Source: B13-G4 sp030606805 (GTDB lineage Bacteria; Desulfobacterota; Desulfobacteria; Desulfobacterales; ETH-SRB1). From it: a stretch of 26,376 bases of DNA. Both the position numbers and the translations under genes were made by a program. The stretch is from contig JAUWFS010000018.1 of the NCBI GenBank assembly GCA_030606805.1, positions 1-26,376 of the forward strand, read 5' to 3'. The notes beneath the pieces are model-generated. The model was given only the letters and a program-made list of their open reading frames with translations, did not search any database and was not told the origin of the DNA. Below, piece after piece: positions 7,832 to 14,091 of the stretch (position 1 is the first letter of the stretch; every line of letters begins with the position of its first letter).

Positions 7832-8236
7832 TTTTTTAATTATTGTTGATATATTTTAACTAAGTTGAGCAATTTTTTGCTCGAAAACGAGTATTATATT
7901 TGACACTTAAGCTCCTTTTTATTATTCAGAAATTTACAAACTCATTTTTATGTAACATTTAGCTTTGTGAAACAAACCGGAAGCAGATATATTTTTAAAA
8001 AACCGTTACGAGTTTGTAAATTTCTGTTATTATTTTTAGTCCTATTGAATTTATCAGAAAATAAATAGGTTGCAAGCTTATTTATTTTGGCAAAATTAAA
8101 AAAATCCATCTGCAAATTACACTGTTGTATTGCAGCGTCCACTCATTCTCCAAAGCAGGTCTTTTCATTAGAATTTGCCATCTATATTCCAACCTATTTC
8201 GGGCAATGTTTTAAATGTAAAAAGAGGCACCATCTC
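7832..8236. other. Intergenic region between divergent marC and GGDEF genes
   Basis: These 405 bases hold a 20-mer at 7856-7875 that matches one upstream of fxsA, two small hairpins at about 7868-7886 (GAGCA...TGCTC and CTCG...CGAG) in the marC leader, and the long inverted repeat at 7927-8026. An open frame runs through 8087-8236 upstream of the GGDEF start chosen here, but it has no good start signal and looks non-coding. Confidence 0.55.
7927..8026. repeat. 100-bp element bounded by perfect 17-bp inverted repeats
   Basis: CAGAAATTTACAAACTC at 7927-7943 is exactly repeated in inverse at 8010-8026 (GAGTTTGTAAATTTCTG), with 66 AT-rich bases between. The match stops sharply at both ends. This could be a small MITE-like element or a long-range hairpin in the leader of the GGDEF gene. 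No coding capacity was found inside. Confidence 0.75.
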
Positions 8237-9577
8237 GTGTTTTTAACTAGAATTCAAAGACTTAGCATTTCAACGAAAATAATTTTGGGATATCTACCGA
8301 TTTTCCTGGTTATGATCCTGATAACTATAGTCGCTCTTTCAAGTCTTAATGAAGCAAATATGACCAGCAAAAATATTATAGAACATGATATTGTTTTGCT
8401 GGAAGCCGCTAATAATATGCTCGACAGCCTTCTGGCACAAGAATCTTATGGCCGTCGCTATTTAATTTTGGATAGTCAGGAGATACTAGGACTGTTTTGG
8501 CAGCGAAGTCAAGAATTTGATATGCTTGTCTCTAGAATTCAGGCCCTTACAGAATCCCAAGACATTCCTTCAAAGCAGTTGTTAATTCTCCATAATGAAT
8601 TCAATAATCTTTACAAAGATCGGCTAAAAAATATAGGCAATAAATCATCAATCATTACAAAGGAATATGATGCAAAAATCAAAAGCAAGCTGGACGAATT
8701 AATAGCCCTGATTCAAATGATGATGTTGAATGTAAAAGAAAATCAAAACCAGATGATTATCAAGAATAGCGATGCCGGATTGAAAGCGTTTCGCATTACT
8801 TTTATATTATCAAGTCTTGGCATTATTCTGGGTATAGGTGCAGCAGCCCTGACAACTCGCAATATCGCAAGATCTATCCAGCAGCTAAAATTAGCAACAA
8901 ATGAGATATCGAAAGGCAGATTCAATCATATCCCAGATGTTACAGCTCAGGATGAATTAGGTGAACTTGCAAATGCTTTTATTAAAATGGCTCATCTGTT
9001 AGCCTCTCTGGAAGAAGCCAACTTGAATGCAAATCCGTTGACAAGGCTGCCGGGTGGAATAGCAATTGAGAATGTTCTGAAAAATAGACTGGCAGCAAGC
9101 AAATCTGTGACATTCTGTTTGCTGGATATAGACAATTTCAAATCGTTCAATGATCATTATGGATATGCTGCGGGCAATGAAATTATCAAAACAACGGCAA
9201 AAATTATTGAAAAAACAACTGCCGAATATGGAACAAATGATGATTTTGTAGGGCATATCGGGGGAGATGATTTTGCACTCTTAACAACCATAGGAAGGTA
9301 CAATAAACTTTGCACCCATATTATCGAAGGATTTGACAAAAAGATTGTTGACTTCTATAATAATAAAGATAGGATAAATGGTTATATCTTGGGGGAAACA
9401 CGCCAAGGCAAGAAAATAAAATTTCCGATCATGTCTATTTCCATTGCTGTTGTTGTTTCAAATAAGGAAAAAAGACAGATAAGTCATATTGAAATTGGAG
9501 AGATTGCCGCAGAACTAAAAGAACATGCAAAAAAAATTTCTGGTAGTGTGTTTATAATCAATCGAAGAAAAAAGTGA
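8237..9577 (+). CDS. Membrane HAMP-GGDEF protein (probable diguanylate cyclase)
   Basis: Encodes 446 residues from GTG 8237, which has AAAGAGG at 8221-8227 nine bases upstream and sits right before the first membrane segment. An upstream TTG at 8087 would add 50 unlikely residues. Order: TM1 at about 14-36, an extracytoplasmic helical sensor region at about 37-184, TM2 at about 185-207, HAMP at about 208-260, and GGDEF at about 265-440. Metal-binding DxD is at 297-299 (LLDIDNFKSFND). The active-site loop reads GGDDF at 342-346, with Asp for the usual Glu. The RxxD inhibitory site is absent, with Thr in place of Arg. Probably makes cyclic di-GMP in response to a periplasmic signal, though the loop change leaves activity open. 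The next lipoprotein gene starts 20 nt later. Confidence 0.85.
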   Translation: MFLTRIQRLSISTKIILGYLPIFLVMILITIVALSSLNEANMTSKNIIEHDIVLLEAANNMLDSLLAQESYGRRYLILDSQEILGLFWQRSQEFDMLVSRIQALTESQDIPSKQLLILHNEFNNLYKDRLKNIGNKSSIITKEYDAKIKSKLDELIALIQMMMLNVKENQNQMIIKNSDAGLKAFRITFILSSLGIILGIGAAALTTRNIARSIQQLKLATNEISKGRFNHIPDVTAQDELGELANAFIKMAHLLASLEEANLNANPLTRLPGGIAIENVLKNRLAASKSVTFCLLDIDNFKSFNDHYGYAAGNEIIKTTAKIIEKTTAEYGTNDDFVGHIGGDDFALLTTIGRYNKLCTHIIEGFDKKIVDFYNNKDRINGYILGETRQGKKIKFPIMSISIAVVVSNKEKRQISHIEIGEIAAELKEHAKKISGSVFIINRRKK

Positions 9578-9597
9578 TTCCAAAATAATGGAGGCGT

Positions 9598-10170
9598 GTG
9601 AAACCAAACTATCTTTTAAAGCTAATCGTTTTATTTTTCTTACTTTGTATGGTAATTTCCATTACTGGTTGTGTACAGCAAACAAAAAACATGAAAGACT
9701 CAACCTATTATCTCACCTTACAAACAAAAGAAATTAAAACCGAAATTTCTCGCTTAGAAAAAGCTCTGAAAAGTGAAGACGAGTCATTATCCAGACCGAC
9801 CTCTCTTTATTATTTAGCATTGCTTTATTCGCACTTCAAAAACCCTGAACCCGATTACAGGCATGCATTTAAAAACCTGGAGGAATATATCTTACTCGAT
9901 CCGGATGGAGCCGAACAAAAAAGCTCTGCTCAATATCTGATGAGCCTTTTAAATAAATTAAAAATAAATAAAAACCTTTTAAATAAATTAAAAATAAATG
10001 AAGACCTTTGTAATGAATTAAAAACTCTTATCACGACTTTAAAGCAGGAAAACAAAACGTTAACGGAAAAATACGAAAAGCTGGTAATAGAAAATCAGAA
10101 TACTAAAGAAATAATAGAAAAGCTAAAGCAGCTTGATATTCAACTGGAAAAAAAAAGAGAAAAAAGCTGA
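9598..10170 (+). CDS. TPR-like lipoprotein with coiled-coil tail
   Basis: Encodes 190 residues. The signal peptide ends in lipobox ITGC with C25 as the lipidated residue, and the next residue (Val) does not suggest inner-membrane retention. The mature part starts helical (KEIKTEISRLEKALKSE) and then reads like tetratricopeptide helices (SLYYLALLYSHF ... AFKNLEEYILLDPDG). It ends in a charged coiled coil from about residue 115. The start is GTG at 9598 with GGAGG at 9590-9594, an unusually tight spacing of three bases. A 10-residue repeat (LLNKLKINxx) comes from a DNA tandem repeat at 9945-10004. Its position behind the GGDEF gene suggests it may act as an envelope partner of that sensor. Confidence 0.72.
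   Translation: MKPNYLLKLIVLFFLLCMVISITGCVQQTKNMKDSTYYLTLQTKEIKTEISRLEKALKSEDESLSRPTSLYYLALLYSHFKNPEPDYRHAFKNLEEYILLDPDGAEQKSSAQYLMSLLNKLKINKNLLNKLKINEDLCNELKTLITTLKQENKTLTEKYEKLVIENQNTKEIIEKLKQLDIQLEKKREKS
9945..10004 (+). repeat. In-frame 30-bp tandem duplication inside lipoprotein gene
   Basis: Two units, 9945-9974 and 9975-10004, both begin CCTTTTAAATAAATTAAAAA and differ only at the last few bases. A decayed third unit starts at 10005. Each unit codes for ten residues, so the frame is kept and the coiled coil is lengthened. Confidence 0.85.
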
Positions 10171-10196
10171 AATAAGGGACATTATGTAGCAAGTTT

Positions 10197-10216
10197 CTAC
10201 CCCACGATGCTTTTAC
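10197..10216. repeat. 20-bp direct repeat, left copy
   Basis: CTACCCCACGATGCTTTTAC is identical to 12626-12645, where it encodes the last codons and stop of the lipoprotein gene. The two copies bracket the radical SAM and SPASM-like genes. Sequence beyond the 20 bases does not match. Confidence 0.85.
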
Positions 10217-10310
10217 CTTGTCCACCCACCCTTTCATGATGAGCGTGTATAAGTGGTCTTCAAATTTTCCCTTGACCTTGACGAATCCATCTCTTATAAG
10301 GTGTTGCATT

Positions 10311-11594
10311 GTGAATGTATTACTTATTGATATAAACCCTTTTTCTCCATCCTTGACCCCTATCTCGTTGGGGTATATTGCATCCTTTCTCAAATCCAAG
10401 GGTTTTAATACCAGGATATTGTCACTTGGAGAGAATACACTTATCTCCCGCACAAATCTTTGTGAGATTGTCAGAAGGTTTAATCCCGCCCTGGTTGGGC
10501 TGTCGGCCTATCAGAGAACCATGCTTTATGTGAATGGCCTTGCAAAACTCATAAAGTCACTGAACAAAGATATCAAGCTTGCCATTGGGGGACCTCAGGC
10601 CACGTTTATGCCGTCTTCGGCCTTTTCCGAACTACCTGATATTGACTATATATCTCGATCTTCAGGTGAGGAGACAGTCTTGCATGTTGCGCAGGCCATC
10701 AAAAACGGGACGCCCTTTTCCAATCTTTTGGGTGTCAGTTATAAAGATGCAAACGGCGAAGTCTTTGATACACCCGAACTTGATGCGGCGGCTGATCTTG
10801 ACATTTATTCCTCTCCCTATCTTGATGACACTTTCGACTACTCACGCATGAGTGAAGCCATTATGCTGACCTCTCGCGGATGTCCTCACGACTGCATCTA
10901 CTGTTACACACCCAATGCATTCAAGCACAAAGTAAGTTTCCATTCGGTCGATAGAGTCATTGAAGAAATCAAGTGGATCAGAAAAAAGGGCGTGAAGAGA
11001 CTCTGGTTTGCCGATCCGAATATTTCCCTTAAGCCTGCACGCCTTATGGAAATTTTTGACAAAATGCTGTCAGAGGGTCTTGATATGCAGATGTGGCTGC
11101 AGACCCGGGCAGACCTCGTGGACCCTGAAGTAATGAAGATAATGAAGCTCTCGGGAGTGAGCACCATTGCCTTTGGATTGGAATCAGCCTCAGAACGGGT
11201 CCTGGCAAGGATGGGCAAACACATATCCGTTGAAAGGGTGGCTGAGGCGGTCAAGCTGGCCCAGAACGAAAAAATAGAAGTAGAGCTTTTTACCATTTTT
11301 GGTCTTCCATATGAAACATTCGAGGATGCAGTAAAAACCCTGGAATTTATGAAGGCAAACAAAGTCAAAATCATGGGCAACACAAACTCCCAGCAGATGC
11401 AGATCTATTTTGGGACGCATATGGCCCGGCACTATGAGGAATACAAGATTAAACCCTTAAACAACAAGTGGCCGGCATATCTTTCCATTGGGAACCGCTA
11501 TGAGACGGATTGTATGAACTATAAGGAAATCCAAAAAATTCAGGCCATGTGGAAAGCCAACTCCCTTGACAGGGGCAGACGGATTGTGTCGTAG
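10311..11594 (+). CDS. B12-binding-domain radical SAM enzyme
   Basis: Encodes 427 residues from GTG 10311, with AAGGTG at 10298-10303 seven bases upstream. A longer reading from 10218 lacks these signals. An N-terminal Rossmann-like cobalamin-binding domain (about 1-150) begins VLLIDINPF and contains LAIGGPQATFMP. It lacks the DxHxxG motif, which is common in this class. The radical SAM core has CPHDCIYC with C191, C195 and C198 binding the [4Fe-4S] cluster, followed by strands typical of the TIM barrel (KRLWFADPNISL, IAFGLESASERVLARMGK, EVELFTIFGLPYET). There are no further cysteine clusters after the barrel. The stop codon TAG is the first three bases of a palindromic element. Substrate unknown; the next gene, with a SPASM-like module, is the likely partner. 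Confidence 0.87.
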   Translation: MNVLLIDINPFSPSLTPISLGYIASFLKSKGFNTRILSLGENTLISRTNLCEIVRRFNPALVGLSAYQRTMLYVNGLAKLIKSLNKDIKLAIGGPQATFMPSSAFSELPDIDYISRSSGEETVLHVAQAIKNGTPFSNLLGVSYKDANGEVFDTPELDAAADLDIYSSPYLDDTFDYSRMSEAIMLTSRGCPHDCIYCYTPNAFKHKVSFHSVDRVIEEIKWIRKKGVKRLWFADPNISLKPARLMEIFDKMLSEGLDMQMWLQTRADLVDPEVMKIMKLSGVSTIAFGLESASERVLARMGKHISVERVAEAVKLAQNEKIEVELFTIFGLPYETFEDAVKTLEFMKANKVKIMGNTNSQQMQIYFGTHMARHYEEYKIKPLNNKWPAYLSIGNRYETDCMNYKEIQKIQAMWKANSLDRGRRIVS

Positions 11595-11693
11595 ACTTTC
11601 AGATAAATAATTTCACTGCGTTATCAGTCGTCGACGTATAACTAATACGCCTTCCTCCTTCTGGCCTTGTGAAATGAATTATCTGAAAGTCTA
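11592..11693. repeat. 102-bp palindromic element (family 2) at end of radical SAM gene
   Basis: Arms 11592-11616 and 11669-11693 are inverted repeats with 23 of 25 matching bases (each reads TAGACTTTCAGATAA inward from its end). The 52-base centre has an 8-bp palindrome CGTCGACG and the pair CGTAT/ATACG. The left arm overlaps the stop codon of the radical SAM gene. Likely a non-autonomous mobile repeat that now forms a strong RNA hairpin between the two genes. Confidence 0.8.
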
Positions 11694-11728
11694 TATCGGG
11701 AAATTTTTTTCAAAGGTTTCAAGCGGAA

Positions 11729-12619
11729 ATGATGAATAACGATTTTCAAACAAATCTAACGCCGGTTTTGCAGAAAATATTTGTAGTACTGGGCAAACAA
11801 GACAGGGAACAGCTTGAAAAGCTTGTCCTGACGCTGTCAAACCTGTTTCAGCATATGAATATTACATCTCATCTTTATTTTATAGCAAAAAATCTGTCCG
11901 AAGGTATGCCCCAACTGGAATATATTCAGAAAAACATTATGGTGTTTCTCAAAGAAAACCTGTTTGCCCGGTTTTATGTTAACCTTATCCACCGTGCCCC
12001 TCTGGAAACGGCAAAGGATATAGATTACAACTTCAACTATTATTACCAGCCCTGGAAGCGGTCAATACGTGCTTTTGACATAGAAAGCAATGAGCACAGG
12101 GAGGCTCCGAGGCTAGTTTTGCTGCCGGTTGTTGTGACCGATAGGCAGACTGACAGTAAATTGCTCGCCGGTCTTTTTGACAGGTTCAACAGCGCTTTCC
12201 TTTTGCCTGCTCTTTACCTGAATACAGATACGTTCTTTCTGACGGAAGATGAAAATCTTCTCATGAAGGCACACAAGGTTTACTATGGCCACAGCAACTC
12301 TGCGGAGGCTGCTGAAATCGTATCAACTATATGTAGTCAAGATATCCTTGAAAAGGCGTCTCCTAATGTTGCATCGCGGACTGTACTCATGAATGCCCCA
12401 TGCCCTGCTGCCCTGATTATTTCAGCGCAGGATGGTATGGTTTATTCCTGCATGGATGCTTTTCGCAAGAAGGAGAGCTTGACCAATATTTATGGAGAAC
12501 ATGCCAATACCCTGATGACACAATATGCTCAGTACCACAAATCGAACAGCGACTGCCTGGGATGCCGAAAGCAGATGGTTGAATGGTTTTCAAGTTTGGA
12601 GCTGCCGAAAGGAATATAG
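11729..12619 (+). CDS. Stand-alone protein with C-terminal SPASM-like cysteine module
   Basis: Encodes 296 residues. The first 210 or so are helical at the start and then alpha/beta, and I do not recognise them. The C-terminal part has the layout of a SPASM domain: C225 in CPAALIISAQDGMVYSC, then C241, then LTNIYGE, and then CLGC with C276 and C279. In SPASM proteins these cysteines bind an auxiliary [4Fe-4S] cluster, and the module is normally fused to the C terminus of a radical SAM enzyme. Here there is no CxxxCxxC radical SAM motif in the protein, and the upstream enzyme has no auxiliary cysteines, so the two may work together. Two ATG starts (11729 and 11732) are possible and the ribosome-binding site is weak. 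Confidence 0.65.
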   Translation: MMNNDFQTNLTPVLQKIFVVLGKQDREQLEKLVLTLSNLFQHMNITSHLYFIAKNLSEGMPQLEYIQKNIMVFLKENLFARFYVNLIHRAPLETAKDIDYNFNYYYQPWKRSIRAFDIESNEHREAPRLVLLPVVVTDRQTDSKLLAGLFDRFNSAFLLPALYLNTDTFFLTEDENLLMKAHKVYYGHSNSAEAAEIVSTICSQDILEKASPNVASRTVLMNAPCPAALIISAQDGMVYSCMDAFRKKESLTNIYGEHANTLMTQYAQYHKSNSDCLGCRKQMVEWFSSLELPKGI

Positions 12620-12625
12620 GTTCTA

Positions 12626-12645
12626 CTACCCCACGATGCTTTTAC
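12626..12645. repeat. 20-bp direct repeat, right copy
   Basis: CTACCCCACGATGCTTTTAC, identical to 10197-10216. On the minus strand it is the 3' end of the lipoprotein gene (KSIVG and TAG stop). Confidence 0.85.
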
Positions 12646-13105
12646 ACAAGTCATCAATCGTACAGGGATTCGCTGTTATCCAATAGATACTCTTGCTGAT
12701 TCCAAATATATAATGCTCCTGCCCCATACCTTTGAATGAATAGATCTTCACCCCATCCAGACCTATCTCTTTATAATCACTGAACGGCGATCTTTTACTC
12801 GATCTCATCTTCTCTATCATAATCTCTGTCTGCTGTATAGCATCATCCGTACTGAATGATTCAGAAACCCATACAGTTGCTTTTTCTCCTTCCCCCTGAT
12901 AAAAGGCGACCATGCCGCTTGCCACATTTATCTTCTTGCCGTGAAGCTCATTAATGGCGTTCAGGGCGTCTTTACCGGTAATCAACTGTACAAGCTTGAG
13001 TCCTCTGATCTCTTCTTGAAAAACAGGTGAAGGACTCTGATTACAACCCAGAAGAAAAAAAGAAAAAAGAATAAAAATAATGCACTTTCTCATATTGTGT
13101 AACAT
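12626..13105 (-). CDS. Small lipoprotein of unknown function
   Basis: Encodes 159 residues. A signal peptide with hydrophobic core IIFILFSFFLLGC ends in lipobox LLGC with C21. The mature domain is a compact alpha/beta sequence (about 135 residues) containing GMVAFYQGEGEKATVWVSES and DYKEIGLDGVKIYSFKGMGQEHYIFGISKSIYWI. This pattern of a strand-rich sensor-like domain is seen in several uncharacterised envelope proteins. M1 at 13105 is preferred because GGAAGGA lies about nine bases upstream; the internal ATG at 13093 has no such site. Its final codons and stop are the right copy of the 20-bp direct repeat. It is downstream of cspA but separated from it by a strong terminator. Confidence 0.75.
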   Translation of the reverse strand: MLHNMRKCIIFILFSFFLLGCNQSPSPVFQEEIRGLKLVQLITGKDALNAINELHGKKINVASGMVAFYQGEGEKATVWVSESFSTDDAIQQTEIMIEKMRSSKRSPFSDYKEIGLDGVKIYSFKGMGQEHYIFGISKSIYWITANPCTIDDLCKSIVG

Positions 13106-13206
13106 AGCTAATTTCCTTCCCTTTAATAAGGCTACCTGTAAGGAACGGGGAGTCAGTTCTTCATTCTAAAAAAACAGGAGAAGTCAAGTAGAAACTCAAA
13201 CAAAAC

Positions 13207-13249
13207 AAAAAGGGCATTCCCTCTTAATTCGATGGAATGCCCTTTTTTT
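13207..13249 (-). terminator. Strong bidirectional rho-independent terminator after cspA
   Basis: A 14-bp stem pairs 13207-13220 (AAAAAGGGCATTCC) with 13234-13247 (GGAATGCCCTTTTT) around a 13-base loop, with T-runs available on both strands. It lies just beyond the cspA stop codon and insulates the downstream lipoprotein gene. Confidence 0.9.
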
Positions 13250-13266
13250 AACTCAGAAATATTTCC

Positions 13267-13467
13267 CTAAACTAAAGTGACATTTACTGCAGCAGGACCT
13301 TTTTGTCCCTGCTCTATGTCAAAGGTAACTCGGTCGCCTTCATTAAGAGACTTGAAACCGCTTGCATTGATTCCTGAATGATGAACAAATACATCCGGCC
13401 CTTCTTCCTGCTCGATGAAGCCATATCCTTTGCTGCTATTAAACCATTTTACAATTCCATTAGCCAT
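13267..13467 (-). CDS. Cold-shock protein, CspA family
   Basis: Encodes 66 residues from the ATG at 13467, the standard CspA size. The ATG at 13476 is less likely because AAAGGAGG (13477-13484) would touch it, whereas it is nine bases from 13467. The single OB-fold domain opens GIVKWFNSSKGYGFIEQE with RNP1 KGYGFI and continues with RNP2 VFVHHS. It binds single-stranded RNA and DNA and melts RNA structure during cold or growth transitions. The leader has a perfect 6-bp hairpin at 13518-13533 (CCATTT-TGAC-AAATGG). No convincing promoter was identified. Confidence 0.95.
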   Translation of the reverse strand: MANGIVKWFNSSKGYGFIEQEEGPDVFVHHSGINASGFKSLNEGDRVTFDIEQGQKGPAAVNVTLV

Positions 13468-13699
13468 AGTTGACATCCTCCTTTCAAAAAATTCTCATGG
13501 TCCCAGACTTCAGGATGCCATTTTGACAAATGGGTCTTTCCTTTAGAACGAAACCGGCCCACCAATTAAGGACAAGCCATTATTGATTGGATCAAACAAT
13601 AACACCTATCAGGCGGAAAGCAAGTTTTTTTTCGATTTTTGATCTTGTCTTTTCGATTTTTTTTCTGAAAGTTGAAAAAACTGATATATTTTTGATTAA

Positions 13700-13731
13700 A
13701 ATAATGGTGGAGGCGGCGGGAGTCGAACCCG
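13700..13731 (-). repeat. att direct repeat, distal copy (fragment of ssrA 3' end)
   Basis: The 32 bases are identical to 15781-15812, which hold the real 3' end of ssrA (T-arm side, acceptor stem and CCA). Similarity stops immediately on both sides. A partial tmRNA end duplicated in the same orientation at the far edge of an AT-rich block is the usual footprint of tyrosine-integrase insertion at ssrA. Confidence 0.92.
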
Positions 13732-13735
13732 ATGA

Positions 13736-13775
13736 CCCTGATATTATTTATTATAATATCGGGGTTTTATTTTTT
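13736..13775 (+). terminator. Rho-independent terminator at island edge
   Basis: CCCTGATATTA (13736-13746) pairs with TAATATCGGGG (13754-13764), with one T-G wobble, and is followed by TTTTATTTTTT. It faces rightward but no rightward gene precedes it now, so it may be left from a lost gene. Confidence 0.6.
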
Positions 13776-13831
13776 AAGGGAGTTACATGTGGGTGACCAA
13801 AAACAAATTTAAAAGTTTAAAGGGAGTTAAA

Positions 13832-13894
13832 ATGCCAATAGAAACCAATATGCGATTAAGTAAAATGGAAGTTGAAATAAGAAATAAATTTTAA
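13832..13894 (+). CDS. Possible 20-residue small ORF in island
   Basis: ATG at 13832 has AGGGAG at 13821-13826 and encodes MPIETNMRLSKMEVEIRNKF before TAA. An AT-rich hairpin follows at once (AAATATTAA 13893-13901 with TTAATATTT 13907-13915, then a T-run). The ribosome-binding site and terminator give it gene-like form, but it may equally be the stub of a decayed gene. Confidence 0.2.
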   Translation: MPIETNMRLSKMEVEIRNKF

Positions 13895-14045
13895 ATATTA
13901 ACCGATTTAATATTTTCTTTTTTGAGTGATGTTATTTCCCTATCCGCATAACCTTACAAAATTATAATTATACAGTTAGAAAAACACGAAAAATCATAAT
14001 GTTACTTGTTAAATATTTATCAATTTAATAGTTAAGCAGAAACTA

Positions 14046-14051
14046 TATAAT
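14046..14051 (+). promoter_or_regulatory. -10-like box upstream of methyltransferase
   Basis: A perfect TATAAT lies 40 bases before the methyltransferase ATG. No good -35 hexamer is found at the right distance, and the AT-rich background makes chance matches common. Confidence 0.3.
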
Positions 14052-14091
14052 AACTAGTTATGTGTCGAAAATAAAAGGTTAAAAGATAAAA

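Larger units (their letters stand above)
13468..14091. other. Intergenic stretch: cspA leader, att site and left end of island
   Basis: 13468-13699 is the cspA leader side, with the hairpin at 13518-13533 and T/A-rich tracts. 13700-13731 is the partial copy of the ssrA 3' end. From 13732 the sequence turns strongly AT-rich and contains two hairpin terminators, one 20-codon reading frame and a -10-like box, but no substantial gene. Confidence 0.6.

Noticed and set aside
8087..8236. 50-residue N-terminal extension of the GGDEF protein from TTG 8087
   Set aside because: No ribosome-binding site, unlikely composition (many Cys and His), and a good GTG start with AGAGG right before the first membrane segment.
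10103..10453. 116-residue minus-strand ORF with a kinase- or acetyltransferase-like phrase (GFVKVKGKFEDHLYTLIM)
   Set aside because: Most of it overlaps the radical SAM start and the lipoprotein end; only 10217-10310 could be a fossil, and no family could be named.
11674..11739. 21-residue ORF (MNYLKVYIGKFFSKVSSGND...) considered as a precursor peptide for the radical SAM enzyme
   Set aside because: No ribosome-binding site, and its start lies in the arm of the palindromic element; it overlaps the next gene's start.
13736..13775. Considered as the natural terminator of ssrA
   Set aside because: Its T-run is on the plus strand, while ssrA is transcribed on the minus strand.
13587..13796. 69-residue plus-strand ORF containing MVEAAGVEP
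   Set aside because: It is the antisense reading of the duplicated ssrA 3' end and crosses the att boundary; such phrases are well-known false products of tRNA-like ends.
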